18,884 nt of DNA from contig JAEEWS010000049.1 in the NCBI GenBank assembly GCA_016287765.1, positions 1 to 18,884 on the forward strand, given 5' to 3'. A program made the position numbers and the translations under genes. Below the pieces are notes generated by a model. The model saw nothing but the letters and a program-made list of their open reading frames with translations, did no database searches and was not told the origin of the DNA. This DNA is from Lachnospiraceae bacterium. GTDB taxonomy: Bacteria; Bacillota_A; Clostridia; Lachnospirales; Lachnospiraceae. Position 1 is the stretch's first letter; every line of letters begins with the position of its first letter. This document shows, piece after piece, positions 1-7,249 of this stretch.

Positions 1-73
1 CTTTGGGGACGGGGTTAGAGGTTCATTTTGGCGCTTTGCGCCGAAAAATGAACCTCTAACCCCGTCCCCAAAG
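1..73. repeat. Long near-perfect inverted repeat (hairpin) at the array edge
   Basis: Positions 1-29 are the exact reverse complement of 45-73 (29 bp). After a 2-nt bulge (43-44) the pairing continues as GGCGC (30-34) with GCGCC (38-42) around a TTT loop. The arms contain one G-rich and one C-rich copy of the repeat found in the neighbouring array, so this is a head-to-head inversion of the unit. The compact GC apex and paired arms resemble REP or MITE-type elements mobilised by RAYT (Y1) transposases. That link is inference, because no transposase lies in the window. There is no T-tract, so it is not a standard terminator. Confidence 0.9.
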
Positions 74-180
74 GCTCAAAAAGTGAACCCCTAACCCCGT
101 CCCCGGGTGTCAAAAAGTGAACCTCTAACCCCGTCCCCGAGTGTCAAAAAATGAACCCCTAACCCCGTCCCCAAAGGTTC
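44..180. repeat. Left array of four direct 34-bp repeats
   Basis: Four C-rich copies start at 44, 78, 112 and 146, a period of exactly 34 nt. Each has an A-run, then TGAACCYCTAACCCCGTCCCC, followed by a 7-8 nt joint. The joints are AAAGGCTC (70-77), GGGTGTC (105-111), GAGTGTC (139-145) and AAAGGTTC (173-180). The core is invariant apart from one C/T position and a variable G in the A-run/TGAAC junction. The same unit recurs at the other window end. The array stops about 10 nt before the -35 of the plsC promoter. No coding function is likely. Confidence 0.93.
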
Positions 181-190
181 AAAAAATCTG

Positions 191-220
191 TTTACTAAAT
201 ATAGAGGTTTGTGATAAAAT
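191..220 (+). promoter_or_regulatory. Candidate housekeeping promoter of the plsC-ileS-glgP operon
   Basis: TTTACT (191-196) and TAAAAT (215-220) are separated by 18 nt. A TG two bases before the -10 (212-213) makes it an extended -10. The start point would be near 227, giving a leader of about 48 nt. A Shine-Dalgarno AGGGG (261-265) sits 9 nt before the plsC ATG. It is called from consensus only. Confidence 0.55.
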
Positions 221-274
221 AACTCTTTAAAGTGGGATTTATGAACACATAATAAGAAATAGGGGAATGAAAGC

Positions 275-1012
275 ATGTACAGATTTTACTTAATGATTTT
301 TTTCAATATGCTGAGAATTCCGAGACTTTTACACCGTTTGAACAGAATGGTGAGAAATAAGGATAAATACAGCGCAGAAGAAAGACACGCCGAAGTAAGA
401 CGAGTTATTAATATGATAAAAACCGCATCTTTTATAAAGACCAGAGTCTTCGGTGCGGATAAGCTTCCTTCCGAGGGCGGATACATAATGTATTCCAATC
501 ATCAGGGAAAATACGATGCACTTGGTATTTTTTATGCTCATGACAAGCCCTGCTCCGTGGTCATGGATGAGAAGAAATCTCATATGGTCCTGACACGGCA
601 GATCATGGCACTCTGTGACGGAAAGACATTGGTGCTGAATGATCCCAGAAGCGGATTAAAGACCATTCTGGAGATGGCTGAGGAAGCTGAGATGGGAAGG
701 AAGTTTTTGATCTTCCCGGAAGGCGGTTATCATCACAATCATAATTCCTTACAGGAATTTAAACCCGGTAGTTTTAAGGCTTCTCTTAAGTCAAAGACTC
801 CCATAGTGCCCATAGCACTTGTGGATTCCTACAGAGCTTATGAAGGGTTTGCCTTTGGGTTTATAAACACGCAGGTCCATTTTCTCGATCCCATTCCCTA
901 TGAGGAGTATAAGGATATGAAGACTCCCGAGATAGCGGAAATGGTCAGAGGCAGGATCGAAGCAAAGATCAATGAAGTGTTGGAACAGAGAAAAGCAAGA
1001 AGAAAGGTATAA
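275..1012 (+). CDS. plsC: 1-acyl-sn-glycerol-3-phosphate acyltransferase (PlsC family)
   Basis: This 245-aa protein should transfer an acyl chain to lysophosphatidic acid to make phosphatidic acid, the precursor of membrane phospholipids, at the inner face of the membrane. The acyltransferase signature is clear: the catalytic NHxxxxD motif is N75-H76...D81, the FPEG substrate-binding block is at 147-150, and the PIVPIAL block is at 176-182. The N-terminus is hydrophobic and basic, which fits membrane association, but there is no clear multi-pass membrane segment. Length matches the family. The ATG has AGGGG 9 nt upstream. It is the first gene of the operon, and ileS starts 5 nt after its stop. 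The family assignment is firm. The exact acyl-acceptor preference cannot be read from sequence. Confidence 0.9.
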   Translation: MYRFYLMIFFNMLRIPRLLHRLNRMVRNKDKYSAEERHAEVRRVINMIKTASFIKTRVFGADKLPSEGGYIMYSNHQGKYDALGIFYAHDKPCSVVMDEKKSHMVLTRQIMALCDGKTLVLNDPRSGLKTILEMAEEAEMGRKFLIFPEGGYHHNHNSLQEFKPGSFKASLKSKTPIVPIALVDSYRAYEGFAFGFINTQVHFLDPIPYEEYKDMKTPEIAEMVRGRIEAKINEVLEQRKARRKV

Positions 1013-1017
1013 AAGCT

Positions 1018-4000
1018 ATGTACAAAAAAGTTGACACAAACATGAACTTCGTGGAAAGAGAAAAAGAAGTCCTGAAGTTCTGGAACGAAAACAAGATCTT
1101 TGAGAAGAGCATCGATTCAAGAAAGAAATGCCCTACCTATACTTTTTACGATGGACCGCCCACCGCTAACGGAAAGCCTCATATCGGCCATGTGGAGACA
1201 AGAACCATAAAGGATATGATCCCCCGCTACCGTACAATGAAGGGATACAACGTGCCCAGAAAAGCAGGCTGGGACACCCACGGACTTCCGGTTGAGATCG
1301 AAGTGGAAAAGATGCTTAAGATCGACGGCAAGGATCAGATCGAAGCATACGGACTGGAGCCTTTCATTGAAAAGTGCAGAGAAAGCGTATGGAAATATAA
1401 GGGAATGTGGGAGGATTTCTCCGATAAGGTAGGCTTCTGGGCTGACATGGAGCATCCCTACATTACCTATGACAATAACTTTATCGAGTCCGAATGGTGG
1501 GCTTTAAAGACACTTTGGGACAAGGGCCTTCTTTATAAGGGCTTTAAGATCGTGCCTTATTGCCCCAGATGCGGAACTCCTCTTTCATCGGCAGAAGTTT
1601 CCCAGGGTTATAAGACCGTAAAGGAAAGATCGGCCATCGCCCGCTTTAAAGTAAAGGGCGAGGAGGCATATGTTCTGGTATGGACCACCACACCCTGGAC
1701 ACTTCCTTCCAACGTGGCTCTCTGCGTAAATCCTGTAGAGACCTATGTAAAGGTTAAGTGCGCAGACGGTTACACCTACTATCTGGCAGAGGCTCTTTGC
1801 GATACGGTTCTGGGTAAATTTGCGGATAAGGAAAACAACAAGCCCGCATACGAGATCCTTGAAAGCTACAAGGGTAAGGATCTTGAATATAAGGAATACG
1901 AGCCTCTCTTCGACTGCGCCGTGGAGCTTTGCAGGAAGCAGAACAAGAAGGCTTTCTATATCACCTGTGACGGTTATGTTACTCTTACCGATGGTACAGG
2001 TGTGGTACACATCGCTCCCGCTTTCGGTGAAGACGATGCCAAGGTCGGAAGAAACTACGATCTTCCTTTTGTACAGCTGGTTGACGGAAAAGGCTGCATG
2101 ACCGCAGAGACAAAATATGCAGGATTGTTCGTTAAGAAAGCGGATCCGGAAGTACTTAAGGATCTGGATGCCGCGGGACTTCTCTTCGATGCTCCCAAGT
2201 TTGAGCATGAGTATCCTCACTGCTGGAGATGTGACACTCCTCTGATCTACTATGCACGTGAGAGCTGGTACATCAAAGAGACTGCGGTCCGTGACGATCT
2301 GATCAAAAATAACAATACGGTTAACTGGATCCCCGAATCCATCGGTAAGGGACGTTTCGGTAACTGGCTTGAGAACATTCAGGACTGGGCTATCTCCCGT
2401 AACCGTTATTGGGGAACTCCTTTAAATATTTGGGAATGCGAATGCGGCAATTTCGAATGTGTGGGAAGCAGAGAAGAACTTAAGAACTTAAGCGGCAACG
2501 AGAAGGCTCTTACCGTTGAACTTCATCGTCCTTACATCGACGAGATCACCATCAAGTGCCCCAAGTGCGGTAAGCCCATGCATCGTGTGCCCGAAGTACT
2601 GGACTGCTGGTTCGACTCCGGAGCAATGCCTTTTGCACAACATCACTATCCTTTTGAAAATAAAGATCTTTTTGAACAGCAGTTCCCGGCCCAGTTTATC
2701 TCCGAGGCCGTGGATCAGACCAGAGGCTGGTTCCACTCTCTGATGGCAGAATCCACCCTGCTCTTTAACAAGGCTCCCTATGAAAACGTTATCGTTCTGG
2801 GCCATGTTCAGGATGAGAACGGACAGAAGATGAGTAAATCCAAGGGTAATGCGGTAGATCCCTTCGAAGCTCTGGAAAAGTTCGGTGCGGATGCCATCAG
2901 ATGGTACTTCTACACAGCTTCCGCTCCCTGGCTTCCCAAGAGATTCTCCGATAAGATCGTTGTGGAAGGACAGAGAAAGTTCCTGTCTACCCTTTGGAAC
3001 ACCTATGCTTTCTATGTACTTTACGCAAATATAGATAACTTCGATCCCACCAAGTACAAGCTGGAGTATGATAAGCTTCCCGTAATGGATAAGTGGCTTC
3101 TTTCAAAGCTCAACTCAACGGTTAAGAAGGTTGACAACTGCCTTGATAAGTATGCTATCCCCGAAGCGGCTACAGCTCTTGAAGTATTTGTGGATGAGAT
3201 GAGTAACTGGTATGTTCGCCGCGGACGTGAACGTTTCTGGGCTAAGGGCATGGAGCAGGATAAGATCAATGCTTACATGACTCTCTGCACGGCTCTTGTG
3301 ACCATTTCCAAGGCTGCAGCTCCCATGATCCCCTTCATGACCGAAAGCATTTATCAGAACCTGGTGGTTTCCGTAGACAAGAATGCTCCCGAGTCTATTC
3401 ATCTCTGTGATTATCCCGTTGTGGATGAGAGTATGATCGACACCGAGCTTGAGAATCACATGGATGAAGTTCTTGATATCGTTGTTCTGGGACGTGCGGT
3501 AAGAAACGCTTCCCTCATCAAGCAGCGTCAGCCCATGGCGAAGATGTATGTCAAAGCCGAAAAGGAACTTCCCGAGTTCTTCAGAGAGATCATCGAGGAT
3601 GAGCTGAATGTTAAGAGCGTGATCTTTACGGATGACGTAAGATCTTTCACATCCTACACCTTTAAGCCTCAGCTTAAGACTCTCGGAAGACGTTTCGGTT
3701 CCAGACTCAATGCGCTTAAGGAAGTGCTGGCGGGACTTGACGGAAATGCTGCCATGGATGAGCTGAATGAAAAGGGTGTTCTCACAGTTACCGTGGAAGG
3801 TGTAAGTGAAGAACTTTCCAAGGATGATCTTCTCATCGATATGGCTCAGATGCCCGGTTATGTTTCTCAGGCAGATAAGGATGTTACGGTGGTAATGGAT
3901 ACCAACCTTACTCCCGAACTCATCGAGGAAGGCTTTGTAAGAGAGATCATTTCCAAGATCCAGACCATGCGTAAGGATTCGGATTTCGAGGTTATGGACA

Positions 4001-4176
4001 GGATCAGGGTTTATGTTTCCGGAAATGACAGGATCGCAGAGATCGCTGAAAAGAACGGAGCGGAGATCAAGAGAGTCGTTCTTGCGGACGAGATCCTCTT
4101 CGGAAAGATGAACAACGCAGGTAAGGATTGGAACTTAAACGGTGAAAATGTAACGCTTGGCGTAGAAAGAGTGTGA
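1018..4176 (+). CDS. ileS: Isoleucyl-tRNA synthetase, eukaryote-like type 2
   Basis: This 1052-aa class I aminoacyl-tRNA synthetase charges tRNA-Ile in the cytoplasm. The HIGH motif is H55-I-G-H58 and KMSKS is at 604-608. The CP1 editing domain lies between them and includes the Thr-rich TTTPWTLPSN block that removes mischarged valine. Several CxxC pairs (CPRC, CWRC, CPKC) suggest structural zinc. The block GWDTHGLPVE, rather than GWDCHGLPIE, together with the length and C-terminal region, matches the eukaryote-like type 2 form (family knowledge). That form is generally less sensitive to mupirocin. The Shine-Dalgarno AAAGG (1003-1007) lies inside the end of plsC. With a 5-nt gap there is no room for a T-box leader, so expression depends on the operon promoter. 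The stop overlaps a possible GTG start of glgP. Confidence 0.97.
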   Translation: MYKKVDTNMNFVEREKEVLKFWNENKIFEKSIDSRKKCPTYTFYDGPPTANGKPHIGHVETRTIKDMIPRYRTMKGYNVPRKAGWDTHGLPVEIEVEKMLKIDGKDQIEAYGLEPFIEKCRESVWKYKGMWEDFSDKVGFWADMEHPYITYDNNFIESEWWALKTLWDKGLLYKGFKIVPYCPRCGTPLSSAEVSQGYKTVKERSAIARFKVKGEEAYVLVWTTTPWTLPSNVALCVNPVETYVKVKCADGYTYYLAEALCDTVLGKFADKENNKPAYEILESYKGKDLEYKEYEPLFDCAVELCRKQNKKAFYITCDGYVTLTDGTGVVHIAPAFGEDDAKVGRNYDLPFVQLVDGKGCMTAETKYAGLFVKKADPEVLKDLDAAGLLFDAPKFEHEYPHCWRCDTPLIYYARESWYIKETAVRDDLIKNNNTVNWIPESIGKGRFGNWLENIQDWAISRNRYWGTPLNIWECECGNFECVGSREELKNLSGNEKALTVELHRPYIDEITIKCPKCGKPMHRVPEVLDCWFDSGAMPFAQHHYPFENKDLFEQQFPAQFISEAVDQTRGWFHSLMAESTLLFNKAPYENVIVLGHVQDENGQKMSKSKGNAVDPFEALEKFGADAIRWYFYTASAPWLPKRFSDKIVVEGQRKFLSTLWNTYAFYVLYANIDNFDPTKYKLEYDKLPVMDKWLLSKLNSTVKKVDNCLDKYAIPEAATALEVFVDEMSNWYVRRGRERFWAKGMEQDKINAYMTLCTALVTISKAAAPMIPFMTESIYQNLVVSVDKNAPESIHLCDYPVVDESMIDTELENHMDEVLDIVVLGRAVRNASLIKQRQPMAKMYVKAEKELPEFFREIIEDELNVKSVIFTDDVRSFTSYTFKPQLKTLGRRFGSRLNALKEVLAGLDGNAAMDELNEKGVLTVTVEGVSEELSKDDLLIDMAQMPGYVSQADKDVTVVMDTNLTPELIEEGFVREIISKIQTMRKDSDFEVMDRIRVYVSGNDRIAEIAEKNGAEIKRVVLADEILFGKMNNAGKDWNLNGENVTLGVERV

Positions 4177-4178
4177 GA

Positions 4179-6626
4179 ATGGAAATTATTAAGGAAGAAC
4201 TTCAGAAATCCATAGCATACAATATGAGGATGCTTTACAGAAAGGACATCGAAGAGGCTACTCCCCAGCAGATGTACCAGGCTGTATCATATGCACTCAA
4301 GGATTATATAATTGATATGTGGATGAACACCCACAAGACCTATGAGGAAGAGGATGCCAAAACGGTATATTATCTTTCCATGGAATTCCTTATGGGAAGG
4401 GCTTTGGGAAACAACATAATCAATATGAAGGCACTTCCTGTGGTAAAGGAAGCACTGGACGAACTTGGCTTTTCTTTGGAGAACATCGAAGAAGAAGAGC
4501 CGGATCCGGCTCTCGGAAACGGTGGTCTCGGAAGATTGGCTGCCTGCTTCCTGGATTCACTTTCCACTCTCGGATATCCTGCTTACGGCTGCGGTATACG
4601 TTATAAATACGGAATGTTTAAACAGGCCATCGAAAACGGTTATCAGGTGGAAAAACCGGATAACTGGCTCAAGGATGGCTACCCCTTTGAAATAAAGAGA
4701 GCGGAATACACCGAAGAGATCAAATTCGGCGGTTATGTAAAGATGATACCCGGTGATGACGGAAGAGACCATTTCGTTCAGGAAAACTGTCTCTCCGTTC
4801 GCGCCGTACCCTATGATATCCCCATCGTGGGCTATGATAACGGTATCGTAAACACCTTAAGGATCTGGGATGCGGAAGCCATCAATGACTTTAACCTGGA
4901 TTCCTTTGACAAGGGTGACTATCAGCGTGCGGTGGAGCAGGAAAATCTTGCCAGGACCATTACGGAAGTGCTTTATCCCAATGACAATCACTATGCGGGA
5001 AAAGAGCTGAGACTTAAACAGCAGTACTTCTTTGTTTCCGCTTCCGTACAGCGTGCGGTCAAGAAGTATATGGAAAATCATAAGGATGTGAGAAAGCTTT
5101 ACGAGAAGGTTTGCTTCCAGCTGAACGATACTCACCCCACCGTTACCATTGCGGAACTTATGAGGATCCTGCTTGACGATTACTATCTTACCTGGGACGA
5201 GGCATGGGAAGTGGTAACAAAGAGCTGTGCCTACACCAACCATACAATAATGAGCGAAGCATTGGAAAAATGGCCCATCGACCTGTTTTCAAAGCTTCTC
5301 CCCAGAGTATATCAGATAATAGAAGAGATCAATCGACGGTTTATATGCCTGCTTAATGCCAAGTATCCTTCAAATCCGGATAAGATCAAGAACATGGCCA
5401 TTCTCTATGACGGACAGGTTCGAATGGCAAATCTGGCAATAGTTGCAGGCTATTCCGTAAACGGAGTTGCAAGACTTCACACCGAGATCTTAAAGAATGT
5501 GCAGTTAAAGGATTTCTACGAGCTTTGGCCCGAGAAGTTCAATAACAAGACCAACGGTATCACCCAGAGAAGGTTCCTTCTTCACGGAAATCCACTTCTC
5601 GCAGAGTGGGTAACCGGAAAGATCGGAGAGGGATGGATCACGGATCTTTCTCAAATGGAGAAGCTGCTTAAATTTGTGGACAGCGATGAAGATCTTATAG
5701 CTCTTTCCGAAGTAAAACAAAAGAACAAAGCAAGACTTGCAAAATATATTAAAGAGCATAACGGTATCACGGTAGATACCGAGTCCATCTTTGATGTTCA
5801 GGTAAAGCGTCTTCATGAGTACAAGAGACAGCTCCTTAACATCCTTCATGTAATGTATCTTTATAATGAGATAAAGAGCGGAAAGCTCCTTGACATGCAG
5901 CCCAGGACCTTCATTTTCGGTGCCAAGGCTTCTGCGGGCTACAGAAGGGCAAAGGCCATCATCAAGCTCATAAATAACGTGGGCAATATCATTAACAACG
6001 ATCCTTCCATAAACGGATTGCTTAAGGTGGTATTTATTGAGAATTACAGGGTATCGAATGCTGAGATGATCTTTGCCGCCAGTGACGTATCCGAGCAGAT
6101 CTCCACAGCGTCCAAGGAAGCATCCGGAACAGGAAACATGAAGTTCATGCTTAACGGAGCCATCACTCTCGGAACAATGGACGGTGCAAACGTTGAGATC
6201 GTGGAAGAAGTGGGCAATGAGAATGCTGTGATCTTCGGTCTTTCTGCCGATGAAGTCATTAATTTTGAACGTAACGGCGGTTACAATCCCAGAGAGATCT
6301 ACGATAACGATCCCAGAGTACACAGAGTTGTGGATCAGCTGGTGGACGGAACCTACACGGAGGAAGACAATAATATTTTCCGTGAGCTTTACGACATGCT
6401 CTTAAACAGGGACGAGTACTTTATCTTAAAGGATTTTGCTGCCTATGCCGATGCGCAAAAGCGCGTGGATGAATTTTACAAGGATCGTAAAGCATGGACA
6501 AAGGCGACGCTTGTGAATATCGCCAAGTCCGGTAAGTTCTCTTCCGACAGGACCATTGAAGAGTACGCTACAGAGCTGTGGAAACTTCAGAAAGTGACTG
6601 TTAAAGCGGATGAACATAAAGCTTAA
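4179..6626 (+). CDS. glgP: Glycogen/starch/maltodextrin phosphorylase (GT35)
   Basis: This 815-aa enzyme phosphorolyses alpha-1,4-glucans to glucose-1-phosphate in the cytoplasm, using pyridoxal phosphate. Family signatures include the N-terminal DPALGNGGLGRLAACF block and the C-terminal PLP site EASGTGNMKFMLNG, whose Schiff-base lysine is about residue 655. Length is normal for the family. A GTG at 4173 is also in frame and overlaps the ileS stop. The ATG at 4179 is preferred because the AGAAAGA at 4164-4170 is 8 nt away, versus 2 nt for the GTG. Translation is probably coupled to ileS. No glgA, glgB or glgC is visible, so glycogen synthesis genes must be elsewhere. Substrate preference (glycogen or maltodextrin) cannot be decided here. 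The gene end overlaps the next gene by 17 nt. Confidence 0.97.
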   Translation: MEIIKEELQKSIAYNMRMLYRKDIEEATPQQMYQAVSYALKDYIIDMWMNTHKTYEEEDAKTVYYLSMEFLMGRALGNNIINMKALPVVKEALDELGFSLENIEEEEPDPALGNGGLGRLAACFLDSLSTLGYPAYGCGIRYKYGMFKQAIENGYQVEKPDNWLKDGYPFEIKRAEYTEEIKFGGYVKMIPGDDGRDHFVQENCLSVRAVPYDIPIVGYDNGIVNTLRIWDAEAINDFNLDSFDKGDYQRAVEQENLARTITEVLYPNDNHYAGKELRLKQQYFFVSASVQRAVKKYMENHKDVRKLYEKVCFQLNDTHPTVTIAELMRILLDDYYLTWDEAWEVVTKSCAYTNHTIMSEALEKWPIDLFSKLLPRVYQIIEEINRRFICLLNAKYPSNPDKIKNMAILYDGQVRMANLAIVAGYSVNGVARLHTEILKNVQLKDFYELWPEKFNNKTNGITQRRFLLHGNPLLAEWVTGKIGEGWITDLSQMEKLLKFVDSDEDLIALSEVKQKNKARLAKYIKEHNGITVDTESIFDVQVKRLHEYKRQLLNILHVMYLYNEIKSGKLLDMQPRTFIFGAKASAGYRRAKAIIKLINNVGNIINNDPSINGLLKVVFIENYRVSNAEMIFAASDVSEQISTASKEASGTGNMKFMLNGAITLGTMDGANVEIVEEVGNENAVIFGLSADEVINFERNGGYNPREIYDNDPRVHRVVDQLVDGTYTEEDNNIFRELYDMLLNRDEYFILKDFAAYADAQKRVDEFYKDRKAWTKATLVNIAKSGKFSSDRTIEEYATELWKLQKVTVKADEHKA

Positions 6627-6795
6627 TGACAAATTAACACTTAAAAAACCCCACCCCTGCGGAAGCAAGGAGTGGGAGGTTTTGCGTGTGGGAGCCGATT
6701 TCAGGCTTAAATGCACCGGCTGCGGGCATATGGTCATGCTGCCCAGAGTTCAGGTGGAGAAAAACATAAAGGCTGTCAACGGAGAAAAGATATGA
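6610..6795 (+). CDS. DUF951 small protein
   Basis: This 61-aa protein matches DUF951 family proteins as I recall them: the LKKPHPCGS...EWEVLRVGADF block, then the CTGCGHMVMLPR block. The function of the family is unknown. Three cysteines (one in PHPCG, two in CTGC) and a histidine suggest a small metal-binding or RNA-binding fold; that is inference. The ATG lies 17 nt inside glgP. The family N-terminus (MxIKLxD...) aligns to this start, so the overlap is probably real. Only a weak AAAGCGG precedes it, consistent with translational coupling to glgP. The TGA stop overlaps the ATG of the next gene. Confidence 0.88.
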   Translation: MNIKLNDKLTLKKPHPCGSKEWEVLRVGADFRLKCTGCGHMVMLPRVQVEKNIKAVNGEKI

Positions 6796-7055
6796 CAGGA
6801 GAAGAGTGGCGTTTTTGTAAAAAGTGTCTGTTAAGGGAACTTGACGAAAGCGCCCTTTTTGCGTCTGTAAAAGAATACCTCAACAGTCTGGACAAAAGTC
6901 TTAAAGCAAGTGATGAAGAATATGAGCGTCGACTGGGCATATGCATGGAATGCGATCGTCTGATCCGGGGGACCTGTACGGTCTGCGGCTGCTATGTGGA
7001 AATGAGAGCCGCAGGGAAGAACAACACCTGTCCCGCAGTAAAACCCAAGTGGTAA
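6792..7055 (+). CDS. DUF6171-type cysteine-rich small protein
   Basis: The chosen start gives an 87-aa protein, MTGEEWRFCKKCLLRE..., that ends in PKW. Two cysteine clusters stand out: CKKC near the N-terminus and CMEC...CTVCGC...C in the C-terminal half. They suggest one or two zinc-ribbon-like sites. It resembles DUF6171 family proteins of Lachnospiraceae; the function is unknown. The frame is open further upstream to an ATG at 6711, but that region overlaps DUF951 entirely. The ATG at 6792 has GGAG (6781-6784) 7 nt before it and forms an ATGA overlap with the DUF951 stop, the usual sign of coupled translation. It is the last gene of the operon. Confidence 0.82.
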   Translation: MTGEEWRFCKKCLLRELDESALFASVKEYLNSLDKSLKASDEEYERRLGICMECDRLIRGTCTVCGCYVEMRAAGKNNTCPAVKPKW

Positions 7056-7080
7056 GGACATATAAAAAACCACAAATCGG

Positions 7081-7119
7081 TCTCCGATCCCTGCCATGGG
7101 GGGGAGATTCTTGATTTTT
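7081..7119 (+). terminator. Possible weak intrinsic terminator of the plsC operon
   Basis: TCTCC (7081-7085) can pair with GGAGA (7103-7107), with a short inner CCC/GGG pairing, and the T-rich tract TTCTTGATTTTT (7108-7119) follows. The internal loop makes it imperfect. It is the best candidate in the 194-nt gap. Confidence 0.35.
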
Positions 7120-7144
7120 GGGTAGAAGATGGCAAAATTTCGTA

Positions 7145-7173
7145 TAGATTTTCTGTAAGATATGGTATAAAAT
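7145..7173 (+). promoter_or_regulatory. Candidate extended -10 promoter of the isomerase-family gene
   Basis: TG (7163-7164), one base, then TATAAA (7166-7171) form an extended -10. The -35 region (around 7145-7150) is poor. A second -10-like TATAAT at 7223-7228 is stronger in sequence. However, it would start transcripts almost on top of the AAAGGAG ribosome site (7234-7240), so it is less likely to be the main signal. Confidence 0.4.
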
Positions 7174-7249
7174 GTTTTGCACAGTGGATCATTCCCACAA
7201 CCAACACAACAACTAATTATTGTATAATTAAATAAAGGAGAATATAACC

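Noticed and set aside
44..180. CRISPR array
   Set aside because: Joints between repeats are only 7-8 nt and nearly identical rather than unique 26-40 nt spacers, and no cas genes are present.
91..276. A 61-codon minus-strand frame running through the left repeat array
   Set aside because: Its translation is mostly the repeat read in changing frames (34 is not a multiple of 3). There is no ribosome site and no conserved product.
5505..6323. A 272-codon minus-strand frame inside glgP
   Set aside because: It is the antisense shadow of a highly conserved gene, with no start signal or family resemblance.
7223..7228. TATAAT as main promoter of the isomerase gene
   Set aside because: It lacks a -35 at the right distance and would start the transcript at the ribosome site. 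The extended -10 at 7163-7171 is more plausible, though neither is certain.
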